Positions 15,468 to 23,273 of a stretch of DNA of 64,000 nucleotides are shown piece by piece. How positions within the stretch are numbered: position 1 is the first letter of the stretch; each line of letters starts with the position of its first letter. This DNA is from Pseudomonadota bacterium (GTDB lineage Bacteria > Desulfobacterota > SM23-61), in the NCBI GenBank assembly GCA_018819135.1, contig JAHJQK010000192.1, positions 1 through 64,000 of the forward strand, written 5' to 3'. Under the pieces are notes generated by a model, which saw nothing but the letters and a program-made list of their open reading frames with translations, did no database searches and was not told where the DNA came from. Made by a program: the position numbers and the translations under genes.

Positions 15468-16259
15468 TCATCCTCTTATGAGTTCTCGCTTTGCCTGTTC
15501 CAGGGGATTCATGGCCTTTAGGCTGAGGAGCCGGTTGATTTCAAGTTTGAAAATTCCGATATCTAATCCTCTTTGTTTGCATCGTTCGTCTTTGAAAAAG
15601 GCCTTGCATGTATCCTGGAGGAGTTCCAGGGGATGCACCGCGAGAAGGTCCTTGACGAGCTTCCCTTCTTTGCCGAAACTAAAAACGTAAGGTTGTCCGG
15701 TTTCCTGGAGGAAGGTTTCTTTCCAGTAGTCGAAAAATTCTTTTACTCTTGGGTCGGCGGTCTTTTTTGCCGACAAGGTAGTATTCTTAGGAGAAGGATT
15801 AGGATTAGGAGAGGGAGCATTGCCAAGTGATTGCGTCCCGCTTGCGTCCCGCATACCTTCCGCATCATCTTGTTTTAGAGCTTGCTTTATTCCATCGTCT
15901 TTTTTCCCCCACCTGATAGCAGCTAATTCCTTTGCCCGTCGGACTCTCTCTTCCGCAAAATAAGCGAAAGGTTGATGATCCCTCCAGTCATGGATCGAAT
16001 AAGTTCCATCTTTCCCCTTGTCCAGAAAACCAACATCGATTAGAGCCTTGCAGAATTGGGTGGGGTCTCCCGGCCATTGGGCATCCAGGGCAATGTCTGT
16101 TTCATCCATGCTGGTTAATATGCCCTTAGGCCGATTTTGGGCTGTGTTTAACCATAAGTCCATCAAGGAAAGTACCCCTTGAGCTCCCAAAAGGCTGAAT
16201 AACTTTTTTCTCTTTCTGTGAGTTGAAAATGAAAGATCAAGTCGAATATCCTTGTTCAT
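15468..16259 (-). CDS. phage replication initiator / helicase-loader-like protein
   Basis: 263 residues. The N-terminal 115 residues have the winged-helix pattern of phage replisome organisers (KKLFSLLGAQGVLSLMDLWLNTAQ, then CKALIDVGFLDKGKDGTYSIHDW). A low-complexity Pro/Asn/Ser linker (PSPNPNPSPKN) follows, then a helical C-terminal part (VKEFFDYWKETF to LEINRLLSLKAMNP) like DnaD or loader domains. Just downstream of the primase-helicase gene, it probably opens the element origin or loads the helicase. GGGAG ribosome site. Confidence 0.65.
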   Translation of the reverse strand: MNKDIRLDLSFSTHRKRKKLFSLLGAQGVLSLMDLWLNTAQNRPKGILTSMDETDIALDAQWPGDPTQFCKALIDVGFLDKGKDGTYSIHDWRDHQPFAYFAEERVRRAKELAAIRWGKKDDGIKQALKQDDAEGMRDASGTQSLGNAPSPNPNPSPKNTTLSAKKTADPRVKEFFDYWKETFLQETGQPYVFSFGKEGKLVKDLLAVHPLELLQDTCKAFFKDERCKQRGLDIGIFKLEINRLLSLKAMNPLEQAKRELIRG

Positions 16260-16294
16260 TTTTGCTCCCTGATAGCAATTTGCGGGCTCCCGGA

Positions 16295-16390
16295 TCAGGG
16301 CCGGGACTTGCGGAGCTTGCGCTCACCCGCACTTGTTTGTTTTTCCCGATGCTGATGGCATCGATCGTCAATTCCTTTTTCGCAGATCAT
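16295..16390 (-). CDS. possible very small ORF between replication genes
   Basis: 31 codons (MICEKGIDDRCHQHREK at the start) beginning 9 nt after the primase-helicase stop, with only a weak AAAGAG ribosome site. The 140-bp gap is otherwise empty. An overlapping TTG-started frame of about 45 codons is equally possible, so coding is uncertain. Confidence 0.2.
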   Translation of the reverse strand: MICEKGIDDRCHQHREKQTSAGERKLRKSRP

Positions 16391-16399
16391 TTTTTCTCT

Positions 16400-18178
16400 T
16401 TATCTGTCGTATGTACTTTGCCAATCCCTTGAAGGGATACGGGATCTTGAGGAAGATGGTTCAAGGCCCACCTTCTCCTCAGCCGGAGAGACCTCCCTGG
16501 GTCCCGATCCGCTCGGTTCACTGTAACTTTGTGACCGTTTATCGAACGTGAGAATTACCTTTCCTTCGTCTCCAGAGTCGTCCCGCACCTTCAAGATGTA
16601 GAGAACGATCTCATTCGTAGGGCTTTTTGAATTATCCTCTCCACGTGGACGCCAGATGGATAAAACATTGTCTGGAATCTGTTTGAGGCCACTGGAGCCC
16701 TTTAAATCGTTCAGGTGGACCACTTTGTTGTCATAGGTCAGCTTAGTCGGGTGAACGATGAGGAGAACGTGAATTCCGAGGTCCATGGCCCATGACTTAA
16801 TGGCCGTTAAAGCCTGGTCAATGGCCTGCCGTTCATGATCCCCGGAGTATTTTAGGAAGAAGTGAAGATGGTCGAGGATCACAAATTCAATCCCATACCG
16901 CCGCTTGGCATAATAAATTGCCCCTTTGAGTTGCTCCAGGCCGATCTCTCCGTAAACGTCGATAAAATAGATCGGAAGGCTTGAGATACGGCGGAGGGCT
17001 TTTTCGAGTTCATCTTTTGGGAGTGCAGAAAAATGAGAGCCCGTTTCCATCTGAACCATCTTCCGCAGAATGGGGATGGGTTTCATTTCAAAGCTTGCGA
17101 TTAAAACCGGGTGATTCATGCCGGCGAGTTTAAATCCAAGGTTTGCGGCCATCGTAGTTTTACCGCTTGCCGTTTCTCCGGTGAGGACTGTTAATTCATT
17201 TGGCCGAATCCCGCCCATAAGAGAGTCAAAATTATTCCATTCCGTGCGGATTCCTTTATTTTGAGACTTCCCGCTGTGCAGCTCCCGGATCTGGTCGAAA
17301 TAGTTTTCTGGGGTCTTGATTAACTTGAATTCAAACCTTTTGGCCTGGGCCATAATGTCCTTTATCTCAGCATTAGAATAACCAGCCTTCAAACAATCAT
17401 TGGCATCCTTAAGGGGAAGTAGAACATTGAAGCATCTGTAACGGCCTAATTTGTTCCCCACCTTATCTGCCCCTTTGCGCCCGGCTTCGTCCATGTCAAA
17501 GCTAACGAAAATCTCTCCGAAGGGTTCAAGAGGATCAACCCACTCATCAAGGAATGTATCCTCTCCCACAGTCACCGCTACCGCGTTGTGAATGCCCATC
17601 TGGTAATAAGCAATTGCGTCGAACTCTCCCCCCGTGAGGACGATCCAGCCTTTATCGCCTACACTATCCAAGTTGAAAAGAATCGAATCACAGCCCTCTT
17701 CCCGGTGATACTTATTCCCACCGTTTGGATTGATCCGCCTATATTTAATGGCGCGGCATTTGCCATCTTGCATATGGGGGATGGCAATTGCCCCGTTATT
17801 CTCTCCGAGCTTAAATTTTTTGATTGTGTCCAGGGTGAAGGCTCGCTCCTGGGTGAGATAATTAAGAGCAGCGGAGTTTTCTAATAGGGTTTTGTGGTAC
17901 TTCTCAATAACCGATAAATCGATGGTCTTCCCGGGGGTCCTCTTAGAAAATTCAGAAATATGAGCAATGGCCGGAAGATCCCCCAGGCGTTTTTTTAAAG
18001 AAAGAAGATGGCCGCGCTCTCCGCATTTATGGCAGTAAAAGATTTCTTTGGCCTGATTAATATAAAAATGCCCTGGGCCAGCTTCGCAAAGAGGGCAGAG
18101 GTCAAGGCAATACTCGCCCCCCTTATTAAATTTGAAATTCCACTCCTTTAAATTCAGATATTTTTCAATCTCGTTCAT
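16400..18178 (-). CDS. bifunctional primase-helicase (T7 gp4 / Twinkle type)
   Basis: 592 residues from MNEIEKYLNL, with GGAGAG upstream; the track start adds 45 codons overlapping the previous gene. A zinc finger for template reading (CLDLCPLCEAG with YCHKCGERG) precedes the Toprim primase core (VLTGGEFDAIAYY, VSFDMDEAGRKGA). A DnaB/RecA helicase part follows: Walker A LTGETASGKTTMAANLG, Walker B FVILDHLHFF, H4-like HVLLIVHPTKL and GSSGLKQIPDNVLSIWR. It would synthesise primers and unwind DNA at the element fork, giving replication largely independent of host DnaB and DnaG. Confidence 0.92.
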   Translation of the reverse strand: MNEIEKYLNLKEWNFKFNKGGEYCLDLCPLCEAGPGHFYINQAKEIFYCHKCGERGHLLSLKKRLGDLPAIAHISEFSKRTPGKTIDLSVIEKYHKTLLENSAALNYLTQERAFTLDTIKKFKLGENNGAIAIPHMQDGKCRAIKYRRINPNGGNKYHREEGCDSILFNLDSVGDKGWIVLTGGEFDAIAYYQMGIHNAVAVTVGEDTFLDEWVDPLEPFGEIFVSFDMDEAGRKGADKVGNKLGRYRCFNVLLPLKDANDCLKAGYSNAEIKDIMAQAKRFEFKLIKTPENYFDQIRELHSGKSQNKGIRTEWNNFDSLMGGIRPNELTVLTGETASGKTTMAANLGFKLAGMNHPVLIASFEMKPIPILRKMVQMETGSHFSALPKDELEKALRRISSLPIYFIDVYGEIGLEQLKGAIYYAKRRYGIEFVILDHLHFFLKYSGDHERQAIDQALTAIKSWAMDLGIHVLLIVHPTKLTYDNKVVHLNDLKGSSGLKQIPDNVLSIWRPRGEDNSKSPTNEIVLYILKVRDDSGDEGKVILTFDKRSQSYSEPSGSGPREVSPAEEKVGLEPSSSRSRIPSRDWQSTYDR

Positions 18179-18182
18179 TGAG

Positions 18183-18557
18183 TCAATCTCTCCAGAGGTC
18201 GGAAGTAAACGCCTCCATGCAGGTAAGGCACCCATCAATGAGAATTTTATTTTCAAGAAGGACCGCCCCCTTATGAAACTGCAAAGAATGGGTCCATTTA
18301 TGCCCGCCCTCACAAAAGAAAGTTAGCTCCACCCGGGCGCCCCGACCGGATGGGTTCCCGGCTTGGACCTTTGTCCCGTGAGAATCAATGCAAGTGATTT
18401 CCCCTTTGCGATTGACTTCGACGGCCTGCATATGAACTTCCTGGCACTTACAGAAAGGGCACTCAAGAATGTTCGTTTCCGGTACGGCTTCCTGGTTCTC
18501 TTTAAGTTGCCGAAAAACCCTCTGGAGAATGGATTTTACATGCTCTGGTTCGCTCAT
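18183..18557 (-). CDS. zinc-ribbon protein, early region
   Basis: 124 residues from MSEPEHVKSILQRV, chosen because GAAGGAG lies 8 nt upstream. CPFCKCQEVHM and FFCEGGHKWTH form a probable zinc site around a beta-sheet core, then ILIDGCLTCMEAF. Similar small zinc proteins stand before primase genes in many phages. It is 4 nt from the primase-helicase start. Function not known. Confidence 0.6.
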   Translation of the reverse strand: MSEPEHVKSILQRVFRQLKENQEAVPETNILECPFCKCQEVHMQAVEVNRKGEITCIDSHGTKVQAGNPSGRGARVELTFFCEGGHKWTHSLQFHKGAVLLENKILIDGCLTCMEAFTSDLWRD

Positions 18558-18561
18558 GGAC

Positions 18562-18747
18562 TTACTCCTTCCCCTGCAAGGCCCGCAAAATCTCTTCCCA
18601 TTCCTCCGGCTCAAGCTTCCGCAAGCCAGCCTCCACGCGGTAAATGAAGTTCTGGGATTTCCCGATGCGGCGACCGAGCTCAGTTTGAGTTATCCGCTTG
18701 GGCTTGTAGAAAAATCTCAATGCTGGTAAATGTTCCGTGGGTAACAT
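18562..18747 (-). CDS. Cro/C1-type HTH regulator
   Basis: 61 residues. KRITQTELGRRIGKSQNFIYRVEAGLRKLEPEEWEEIL is a compact Xre helix-turn-helix. It is the first gene of the leftward replication operon and has a palindrome over its own -35 region, so autoregulation is likely. GGAAGGA ribosome site. It may be the element's main switch; no second repressor is seen. Confidence 0.8.
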   Translation of the reverse strand: MLPTEHLPALRFFYKPKRITQTELGRRIGKSQNFIYRVEAGLRKLEPEEWEEILRALQGKE

Positions 18748-18792
18748 CGGCTATCCTTCCTTTTATTGACCTTTAAATATTTTAAATATAGG

Positions 18793-18837
18793 TTATATAA
18801 AGAAGGATGTCGGTATTATCAAAAAAGGTTTTGATAA
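18793..18837 (-). promoter_or_regulatory. promoter and operator of the leftward replication operon
   Basis: On the minus strand TTGATA, 17 nt and TATATA form a good sigma-70 promoter about 46 nt before the HTH gene. The -35 lies inside the 22-bp palindrome TTATCAAAA-AAGG-TTTTGATAA (9-bp perfect arms), a likely repressor site. Confidence 0.65.
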
Positions 18838-18868
18838 CACACCGGAGAGGCTTAACAGTGGCGGGTTT

Positions 18869-19624
18869 TCAATTCTTGGAGCGTTTTTTCTTTGAAATAA
18901 TGAGATATTTGTATTCCAGATTTTTAGATTTTTCTGCCCAATCGGAAAACTGTTGGCAGATTGCCTTTCTCGATTCCGTCGAAAGGTGCTTTATCTTTTT
19001 AATGGGGGGGGCAAGATCCTTTTTCCGGTCAAAAAAGAATTTCCTGAAATTTTCGAATTCAAAAGATGGAAACCAATGGAGAGGGACGCCCCACCTTATC
19101 CAATCCAGCCCCCCGCGCCTGGAACCCATGATGGATTCCACCACGTCGTCGAGGGGGGTGGAATATTGAAACGTCCGCATCGCTTTTGCCGGAAGGGTTT
19201 TACTCCCCGTTAGATCGTCAATATCAGGAAGAATATACTCCGTTGTTTGTTTTTTAAAGGCCAAAACTAAATTTATTGCCTGGTCAAAACTTTTCAGTTT
19301 AAGGACTTCTTTTAAGACGCAAACCTCCATTACCAAAATATAGTCGCGTTCTCTATATAACGCGTTTTCCAAAGATGAAGGGAAAAGGCCAAAGGCATCA
19401 TCGAGTGATTTTGAATTTTTATATGGGAAAGAAAAATTCGAGTCTAAGTATATTTTGAATTTTTCAAAGAGATAGGTTTTAACCCATGATGGTTCGGGGA
19501 GATTTTTTTCGTAGGCATATACAAAGCGGGCGATAGCATTTAGAAAGGCCTGGCTTCGGTCCATTCTTTGATGTTGTAATTTGGAATTATTTTTCTTGTG
19601 TTTTTTTGATTTTAGTTTTTCCAT
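18869..19624 (-). CDS. hypothetical protein at the attR end of the element
   Basis: 251 residues, lysine-rich at both ends, AT-richer than its neighbours, with GAGGAG before ATG. Mostly helical; motifs such as DDAFGLFPSSLENALYRERDYILV and GLDWIRWGVPLHWFPSFEFENF suggest a folded globular protein, but I recognise no family. It sits alone upstream of the regulator next to attR, a usual cargo place (defence, exclusion or helper interference), but there is no direct evidence of such a role. Confidence 0.6.
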   Translation of the reverse strand: MEKLKSKKHKKNNSKLQHQRMDRSQAFLNAIARFVYAYEKNLPEPSWVKTYLFEKFKIYLDSNFSFPYKNSKSLDDAFGLFPSSLENALYRERDYILVMEVCVLKEVLKLKSFDQAINLVLAFKKQTTEYILPDIDDLTGSKTLPAKAMRTFQYSTPLDDVVESIMGSRRGGLDWIRWGVPLHWFPSFEFENFRKFFFDRKKDLAPPIKKIKHLSTESRKAICQQFSDWAEKSKNLEYKYLIISKKKRSKN

Positions 19625-19730
19625 TTCGTGTTCTCCTCACGATCTCCAAAAAGGTAGAGGGTCGAGGCTGGCTGGAGAATGCCAGGTTTCGGGTCGCGTT
19701 CCCTATCGACCCCCCGCAAGATTAAATTTT

Positions 19731-19749
19731 TAGTGCCAAAATAGTGTCA
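19731..19749 (+). repeat. arm-type repeats near attR
   Basis: TAGTGCCAAAA and TAGTGTCATCG in tandem (11-bp period), same orientation as the pair near attL, 130 bp inside the right end. The rest of 19625-19878 is AT-rich and holds no gene. Confidence 0.5.
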
Positions 19750-19878
19750 TCGTTTTAGGTTTTTAGTCAATAATTATTGAATCATTCATCTTTTTCAAAA
19801 TATCAGTTTCAGCCAGTAAAATCAAGGGTAAAAATGATGTTTTAAGTTTTTATATTTGTTAAATATATTAACGTTTTA

Positions 19879-19926
19879 GGTCTCCGGAACCAAAGGCCGT
19901 GGGTTCGAATCCCGCATCGCCTACCA
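19879..19926 (+). repeat. attR: 48-bp direct repeat of the tRNA-Arg 3' part
   Basis: Identical to 5839-5886 and flanked by unrelated bases on both sides. It is not a functional tRNA, since the 5' half is absent. Confidence 0.95.
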
Positions 19927-19967
19927 TTTCCCATCCTCATAGTTCTCATATTTTATAAAACACCATT

Positions 19968-20099
19968 GATGATCACTTAAAAAGTCTGGAAATGCGGTTT
20001 TCCGTCATTCCGGCGAAAGCCGGAATCCATTCTTTTCAAATCGTTATAAATTCTCTGGACTCCGGTTTTCACCGGAGTGACGACTTTTTACGAAGCCAT
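19968..20099. repeat. MITE-like dispersed repeat, copy 2
   Basis: Ends GATGATCACTTAAAAAGT and ACTTTTTACGAAGCCAT are inverted. Internal hairpins are CATTCCGGC-GAAA-GCCGGAATCC and ACTCCGGT-TTTC-ACCGGAGT. The stems differ in sequence from the other copies but keep pairing. Confidence 0.75.
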
Positions 20100-20118
20100 A
20101 ACCATTAAGGCCGCGGAA

Positions 20119-20186
20119 AAATTGTTTAGATTAACTTGACAAATAAAACAATTTTGTTATAAATTGTTTGTCTGGATAAACAATTT
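20119..20186 (+). promoter_or_regulatory. promoter with four AAACAATTT boxes before the ATPase gene
   Basis: TTGACA, 16 nt, TATAAA is a strong promoter. Four 9-mers AAATTGTTT / AAACAATTT (two in each orientation) start at 20119, 20146, 20161 and 20178, the last touching the ATG. They suggest cooperative repression. No Shine-Dalgarno sequence is present, so the leader is about 17 nt. Confidence 0.6.
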
Positions 20187-21494
20187 ATGAATACAGATAT
20201 ATTACAGAAAATCATTGCCGAGTGGGTACAAGGCACGGAGATTCCGGAATTGACCCCCCGCGAACAGGCCGGCCTGGACTTGGGCAGATTGAGGCAGATT
20301 CTGGCTGTGGTCGGCCCGCGGCGGGCTGGGAAAACCTATTTTCTCTACCAGATGATATCAGAGCTCCTGGGTACCGGAAAAACCGGACGAGGCGAGATCC
20401 TGTTCGTTGATTTCGAAGACTACCGTCTCAAGGATTTCCGGCCGGAGGATATGGAGCGGCTCCTTGCTGCTTTCTATCAGATAACGGGCAGACCTCCCCG
20501 CTATCTTTTTTTCGATGAGATCCAGCGCCTTCCATCTTGGAGCCGCGTACTACGCACGCTCCACAACAGCCGCAAGTACATCATTGTAGTTACCGGGAGC
20601 AATGCAACGCTGCTGAGCTCAAAAATAGCGACCGAGCTTCGGGGCCGATACGAGGACCGCCTCATTCTGCCCTTTTCCTTTCGCGAATATCTCCGCTACC
20701 GCGGAATTGCCTGGAACCGGCCGCTCCTGGCCACCCCTGAAAGCGGCATAATTGCGAGAGCGTTCGATGAATTTCTGAGGTATGGAGGATTTCCGGAGCT
20801 GGCAGGACTTGCAGGAGAGACGGTGAAAAGGCGTCTTTTGCAAACGTATTTTGATACGATCTTCTATAAAGATGTTCTGGATCGGCACGGAATACGTGCC
20901 CGGTATCTTCTTGAGCTTATGATGAGAAACATGCTGGAAGGGTATGCTTCCATGTTTTCGATATCCACTTTTGAAAAGCAGATCAAGGCGCACGGACAGG
21001 CAGGAAGCAAAAGAAGCATCGCGGAATATCTGCGGCATCTGGAGGAAGCATTTTTTATAACTATGTGCGAGAAATTCGACTATTCCCCGCGGAAACGGAT
21101 GATGAATCCCAAAAAGATTTATCTAATGGACACGGGATTTTCGCTTCTGGGCGGCGCGTTTGCGGAGAACCGCGGCCACCTCCTCGAAAATACGGTTGCC
21201 TTGGGGTTTTTCCGGAGCCGCCGCCGGATGCTGTACTACAAAGGGAAAGGCGAATGTGATTTTATCATCCAACAAGGCCTACGGCCCGTAGAAGCATGGC
21301 AGGCCTGCTGGGAACTTAACGTTTCCAATGAAAAGAGGGAGATCAAGGGCCTCTTGGAAGCCATGCACGAGCTCAAGATTAAAGCGGGCGGTATCCTGAC
21401 CTACGGGCAGGAGGAAACCCGGAGCGTTGACGGAGTGACACTTCGCATACTGCCGGTCTGGAAATGGCTGCTTGCCTATTCTGGGGAGGAGTGA
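20187..21494 (+). CDS. AAA_14 / DUF4143 family ATPase
   Basis: 435 residues. Walker A VVGPRRAGKTYFLYQ, Walker B YLFFDEIQRLPSW followed by RVLRTLHN, sensor VVTGSNATLLSS, arginine finger region ELRGRYEDRLILPFSFREYL. The C-terminal DUF4143 part ends in a restriction-nuclease-like motif (LYYKGKGECDFIIQQG, compare E-x-DFV). These proteins are common accessory-gene ATPases of unknown role, often horizontally moved. Located between a MITE-like repeat and an hsdS fragment. It has its own promoter with repeated boxes. Confidence 0.88.
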   Translation: MNTDILQKIIAEWVQGTEIPELTPREQAGLDLGRLRQILAVVGPRRAGKTYFLYQMISELLGTGKTGRGEILFVDFEDYRLKDFRPEDMERLLAAFYQITGRPPRYLFFDEIQRLPSWSRVLRTLHNSRKYIIVVTGSNATLLSSKIATELRGRYEDRLILPFSFREYLRYRGIAWNRPLLATPESGIIARAFDEFLRYGGFPELAGLAGETVKRRLLQTYFDTIFYKDVLDRHGIRARYLLELMMRNMLEGYASMFSISTFEKQIKAHGQAGSKRSIAEYLRHLEEAFFITMCEKFDYSPRKRMMNPKKIYLMDTGFSLLGGAFAENRGHLLENTVALGFFRSRRRMLYYKGKGECDFIIQQGLRPVEAWQACWELNVSNEKREIKGLLEAMHELKIKAGGILTYGQEETRSVDGVTLRILPVWKWLLAYSGEE

Positions 21495-21573
21495 CAGAAC
21501 CGAAAGCTTCAATTGGCTGTCCAGCGGACCATCGGGATTATAAGTTGTCTTTACCCCTACGTCCCCTTTTTTA

Positions 21574-21762
21574 CAGGCCATCCTGGTCAAAGCCTTCCGC
21601 GATGAATTGGTTCCCACGGAGGCTGAACTGGCCCGCCGCGAAGGCCGCTCATACGAACCCGCCTCCGCCCTCCTGGCCCACGTCAAGGCCGAGCGTGAAT
21701 CGACAGCCTCATTACCCCGTAGGCACATCAAAGGCAAATTCGCCATTAAGTCGGTAAGGTAG
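21574..21762 (+). pseudogene. remnant of type I restriction specificity subunit (hsdS), C-terminus only
   Basis: A 62-codon frame reads QAILVKAFRDELVPTEAELA, then RREGRSYEPASALLAHVKAE, the conserved C-terminal end of HsdS proteins. The preceding DNA has no matching frame and no hsdM or hsdR is near. It is a leftover of a lost restriction-modification locus. The 97-residue ORF of the track is in another frame. Confidence 0.75.
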
Positions 21763-21950
21763 CATGTTTCTAACCGTCTCTATTGCCATGCCCTATGATG
21801 ATTTTCATGATCATCCTGGAGGAAACGTAAACAAAAACAAGACTTGGACTTCCTCGTTTAAAAATCTTGACATTTCTTCCGATAAAGTGGGAAAATGAGT
21901 CATTTAAAGGGTATAAGAGCTATAATGAAGAAGGATTAAGGAGAGGTTTT

Positions 21951-22761
21951 TTGACAATCGCCGCAGCATATTTAGTTTCGGAGGGTGTGGTTTTGGGGGT
22001 TGATAGCTCTACAACCATATCCGTTCGCACCCCAGACGGAAAAAGCGGTGTTCTCCAAGTACTAAGCCACGCACAAAAAATTTTTGAGGTGGGTAAGAAT
22101 TCAAGATTAGGAGTGTGTACATGGGGAGCAGGAAGTGTTGGAAATGCGAGTCACAGGACAATTATTGCTCGTTTAGCGGATAAAATTAGTGAAGGAATAA
22201 CTGTCCAAGATGCTGCTGAAGAACTTGGAAATTTAGTGGAGCCATTAGTTAAAGGGGCTGGTGTCGATTTTATTGGCTATTATTTGGGGGGGGTGGAATC
22301 CTAAGACTCACGAACCTGCTTGCTTCAAAATCGAAGTCAAACAAGATGGCAAAAAAGTAGACCCGCTTCCCTTAGGTTTATGCTCCTTTTCTGGCAATCC
22401 GCATTTTTTCACCAGGGTCTTCAGAGGTTTTGATATACGGTTGCCCCAAAGCCTACGAGAAGAGATTAAACGCCTATTCCCTCAAGGTGGCATACCAACC
22501 AATTTTGATGACATTTTCAACCAAGCATTCGAAAAGGCTTCAGCTCCCCTCGTTGCTGCCGGGCATAAAGACCTTCCAATTCGTGAGGCGATTGATTTCT
22601 TATATACCTATTTGCATATAACCATTAAAGCAACTAAATTCATGTTCGGTGCCCCAGCCTGCGGTGGTCCGCTTGAGATAGGGTTTGTATCCACTGATCG
22701 CTGCTTTCGGTGGGTACGTCATAAAAGCTTTTCAAGTGCGATATTAGAAGAGGAGGCTTAA
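21951..22761 (+). pseudogene. proteasome-like Ntn-hydrolase, frameshifted at a G8 run
   Basis: Two track ORFs join into one protein of about 269 residues if one G of the run at 22286-22293 is removed (LGG-WNPKTHEP). A TTG start with AAGGAGAGG upstream puts Thr at position 2, so after Met removal it is the N-terminal nucleophile (TIAAAYLVSEGVVLGVDSST). Asp17 falls exactly at the proteasome position, and a Lys in AQKIFEV occupies the Lys33 region after a short insert. The Gly-rich GVCTWGAGSVG fits the fold's next strands. This matches the 20S beta/HslV superfamily but not HslV or Anbu closely. It is followed closely by a 98-residue gene. The shift may be an assembly error, phase variation or decay. 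Confidence 0.65.
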
Positions 22762-22765
22762 TACG

Positions 22766-23062
22766 ATGTTAGATGAAAAAAACGTTATTTTTGCAGATAA
22801 TATTGCCATCGTGCACTCCCAAGATTCTAACTCCTTAGTACCTCTCACTATAGTCGCTCAAGATTTTTTCAGATTTACTGGCGATATTAATAAAACTGTA
22901 CAGATTAAAGGTTTTTCAAGCGAAGCGGTTGAAGAAAGCCCATGGATTCATATTAAGAGCCTATTTGGTGCTTGGGTTGAAACCGGTGACGAAGATATGC
23001 AACTTGAAGAGCTATATAAATCAAGGCTTGTTCCTTCCTCGATGCCTGATGAAGATGAATGA
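22766..23062 (+). CDS. hypothetical protein following the proteasome-like gene
   Basis: 98 residues, acidic, AGGAGG 12 nt upstream of ATG. FADNIAIVHSQDSNSLVPLTIVAQDFFRFTG suggests mixed beta/alpha structure, and the end is Glu/Asp-rich. No family recognised. It begins 5 bases after the Ntn-hydrolase-like frame, so it may be its partner or substrate. Its stop overlaps the ATG of the VapC remnant (ATGA), which would also fit an antitoxin position, though it does not look like VapB. Confidence 0.55.
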   Translation: MLDEKNVIFADNIAIVHSQDSNSLVPLTIVAQDFFRFTGDINKTVQIKGFSSEAVEESPWIHIKSLFGAWVETGDEDMQLEELYKSRLVPSSMPDEDE

Positions 23063-23229
23063 AATATCTGATCGATACAGATATTGCCTCCTACTACCTC
23101 CGCGGAAAGCACAATCTTGTCGAAATCTTTAAGAACAAGGGGCCTTCGGATCTCAGATTATCGATAATTACCGTGGCCCAGATGCAAGTTCTGGCTTACA
23201 AAAATCCCCACTCCAAAATCAATAAATGA
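23059..23229 (+). pseudogene. truncated PIN-domain (VapC-like) toxin
   Basis: 56 codons, below the track limit. MKYLIDTDIASYYLRGKHN is the typical PIN start with the first metal Asp, and SIITVAQMQVLAYKN gives the second region (normally with Glu). The frame stops at about 40% of normal length, losing the catalytic acids of the C-terminal half, so it should be inactive. Confidence 0.65.
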
Positions 23230-23273
23230 TTTTAAAAAAGGTACTACCATCTTCCTTCCTGTTTCCTACCGCC

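Larger units (their letters stand above)
5839..19926. mobile_element. 14.1-kb integrative element (satellite-like or reduced prophage) in tRNA-Arg
   Basis: Bounded by a perfect 48-bp repeat, with the integrase next to the tRNA. The genes form one leftward train: regulator, primase-helicase, replication initiator, terminase pair, small unknowns, SpoVG-like and zinc proteins, topoisomerase VI-like pair, Xis-like HTH, integrase. No portal, protease, capsid, tail or lysis gene is recognisable. That pattern (replication plus packaging, no virion parts) suggests a phage satellite that uses helper capsids, or a decayed prophage. Arm-type repeats occur inside both ends. Confidence 0.9.

Noticed and set aside
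19625-19878. additional tRNA at attR
   Set aside because: Only the 3' part of tRNA-Arg is present; no acceptor 5' strand or D arm exists upstream.
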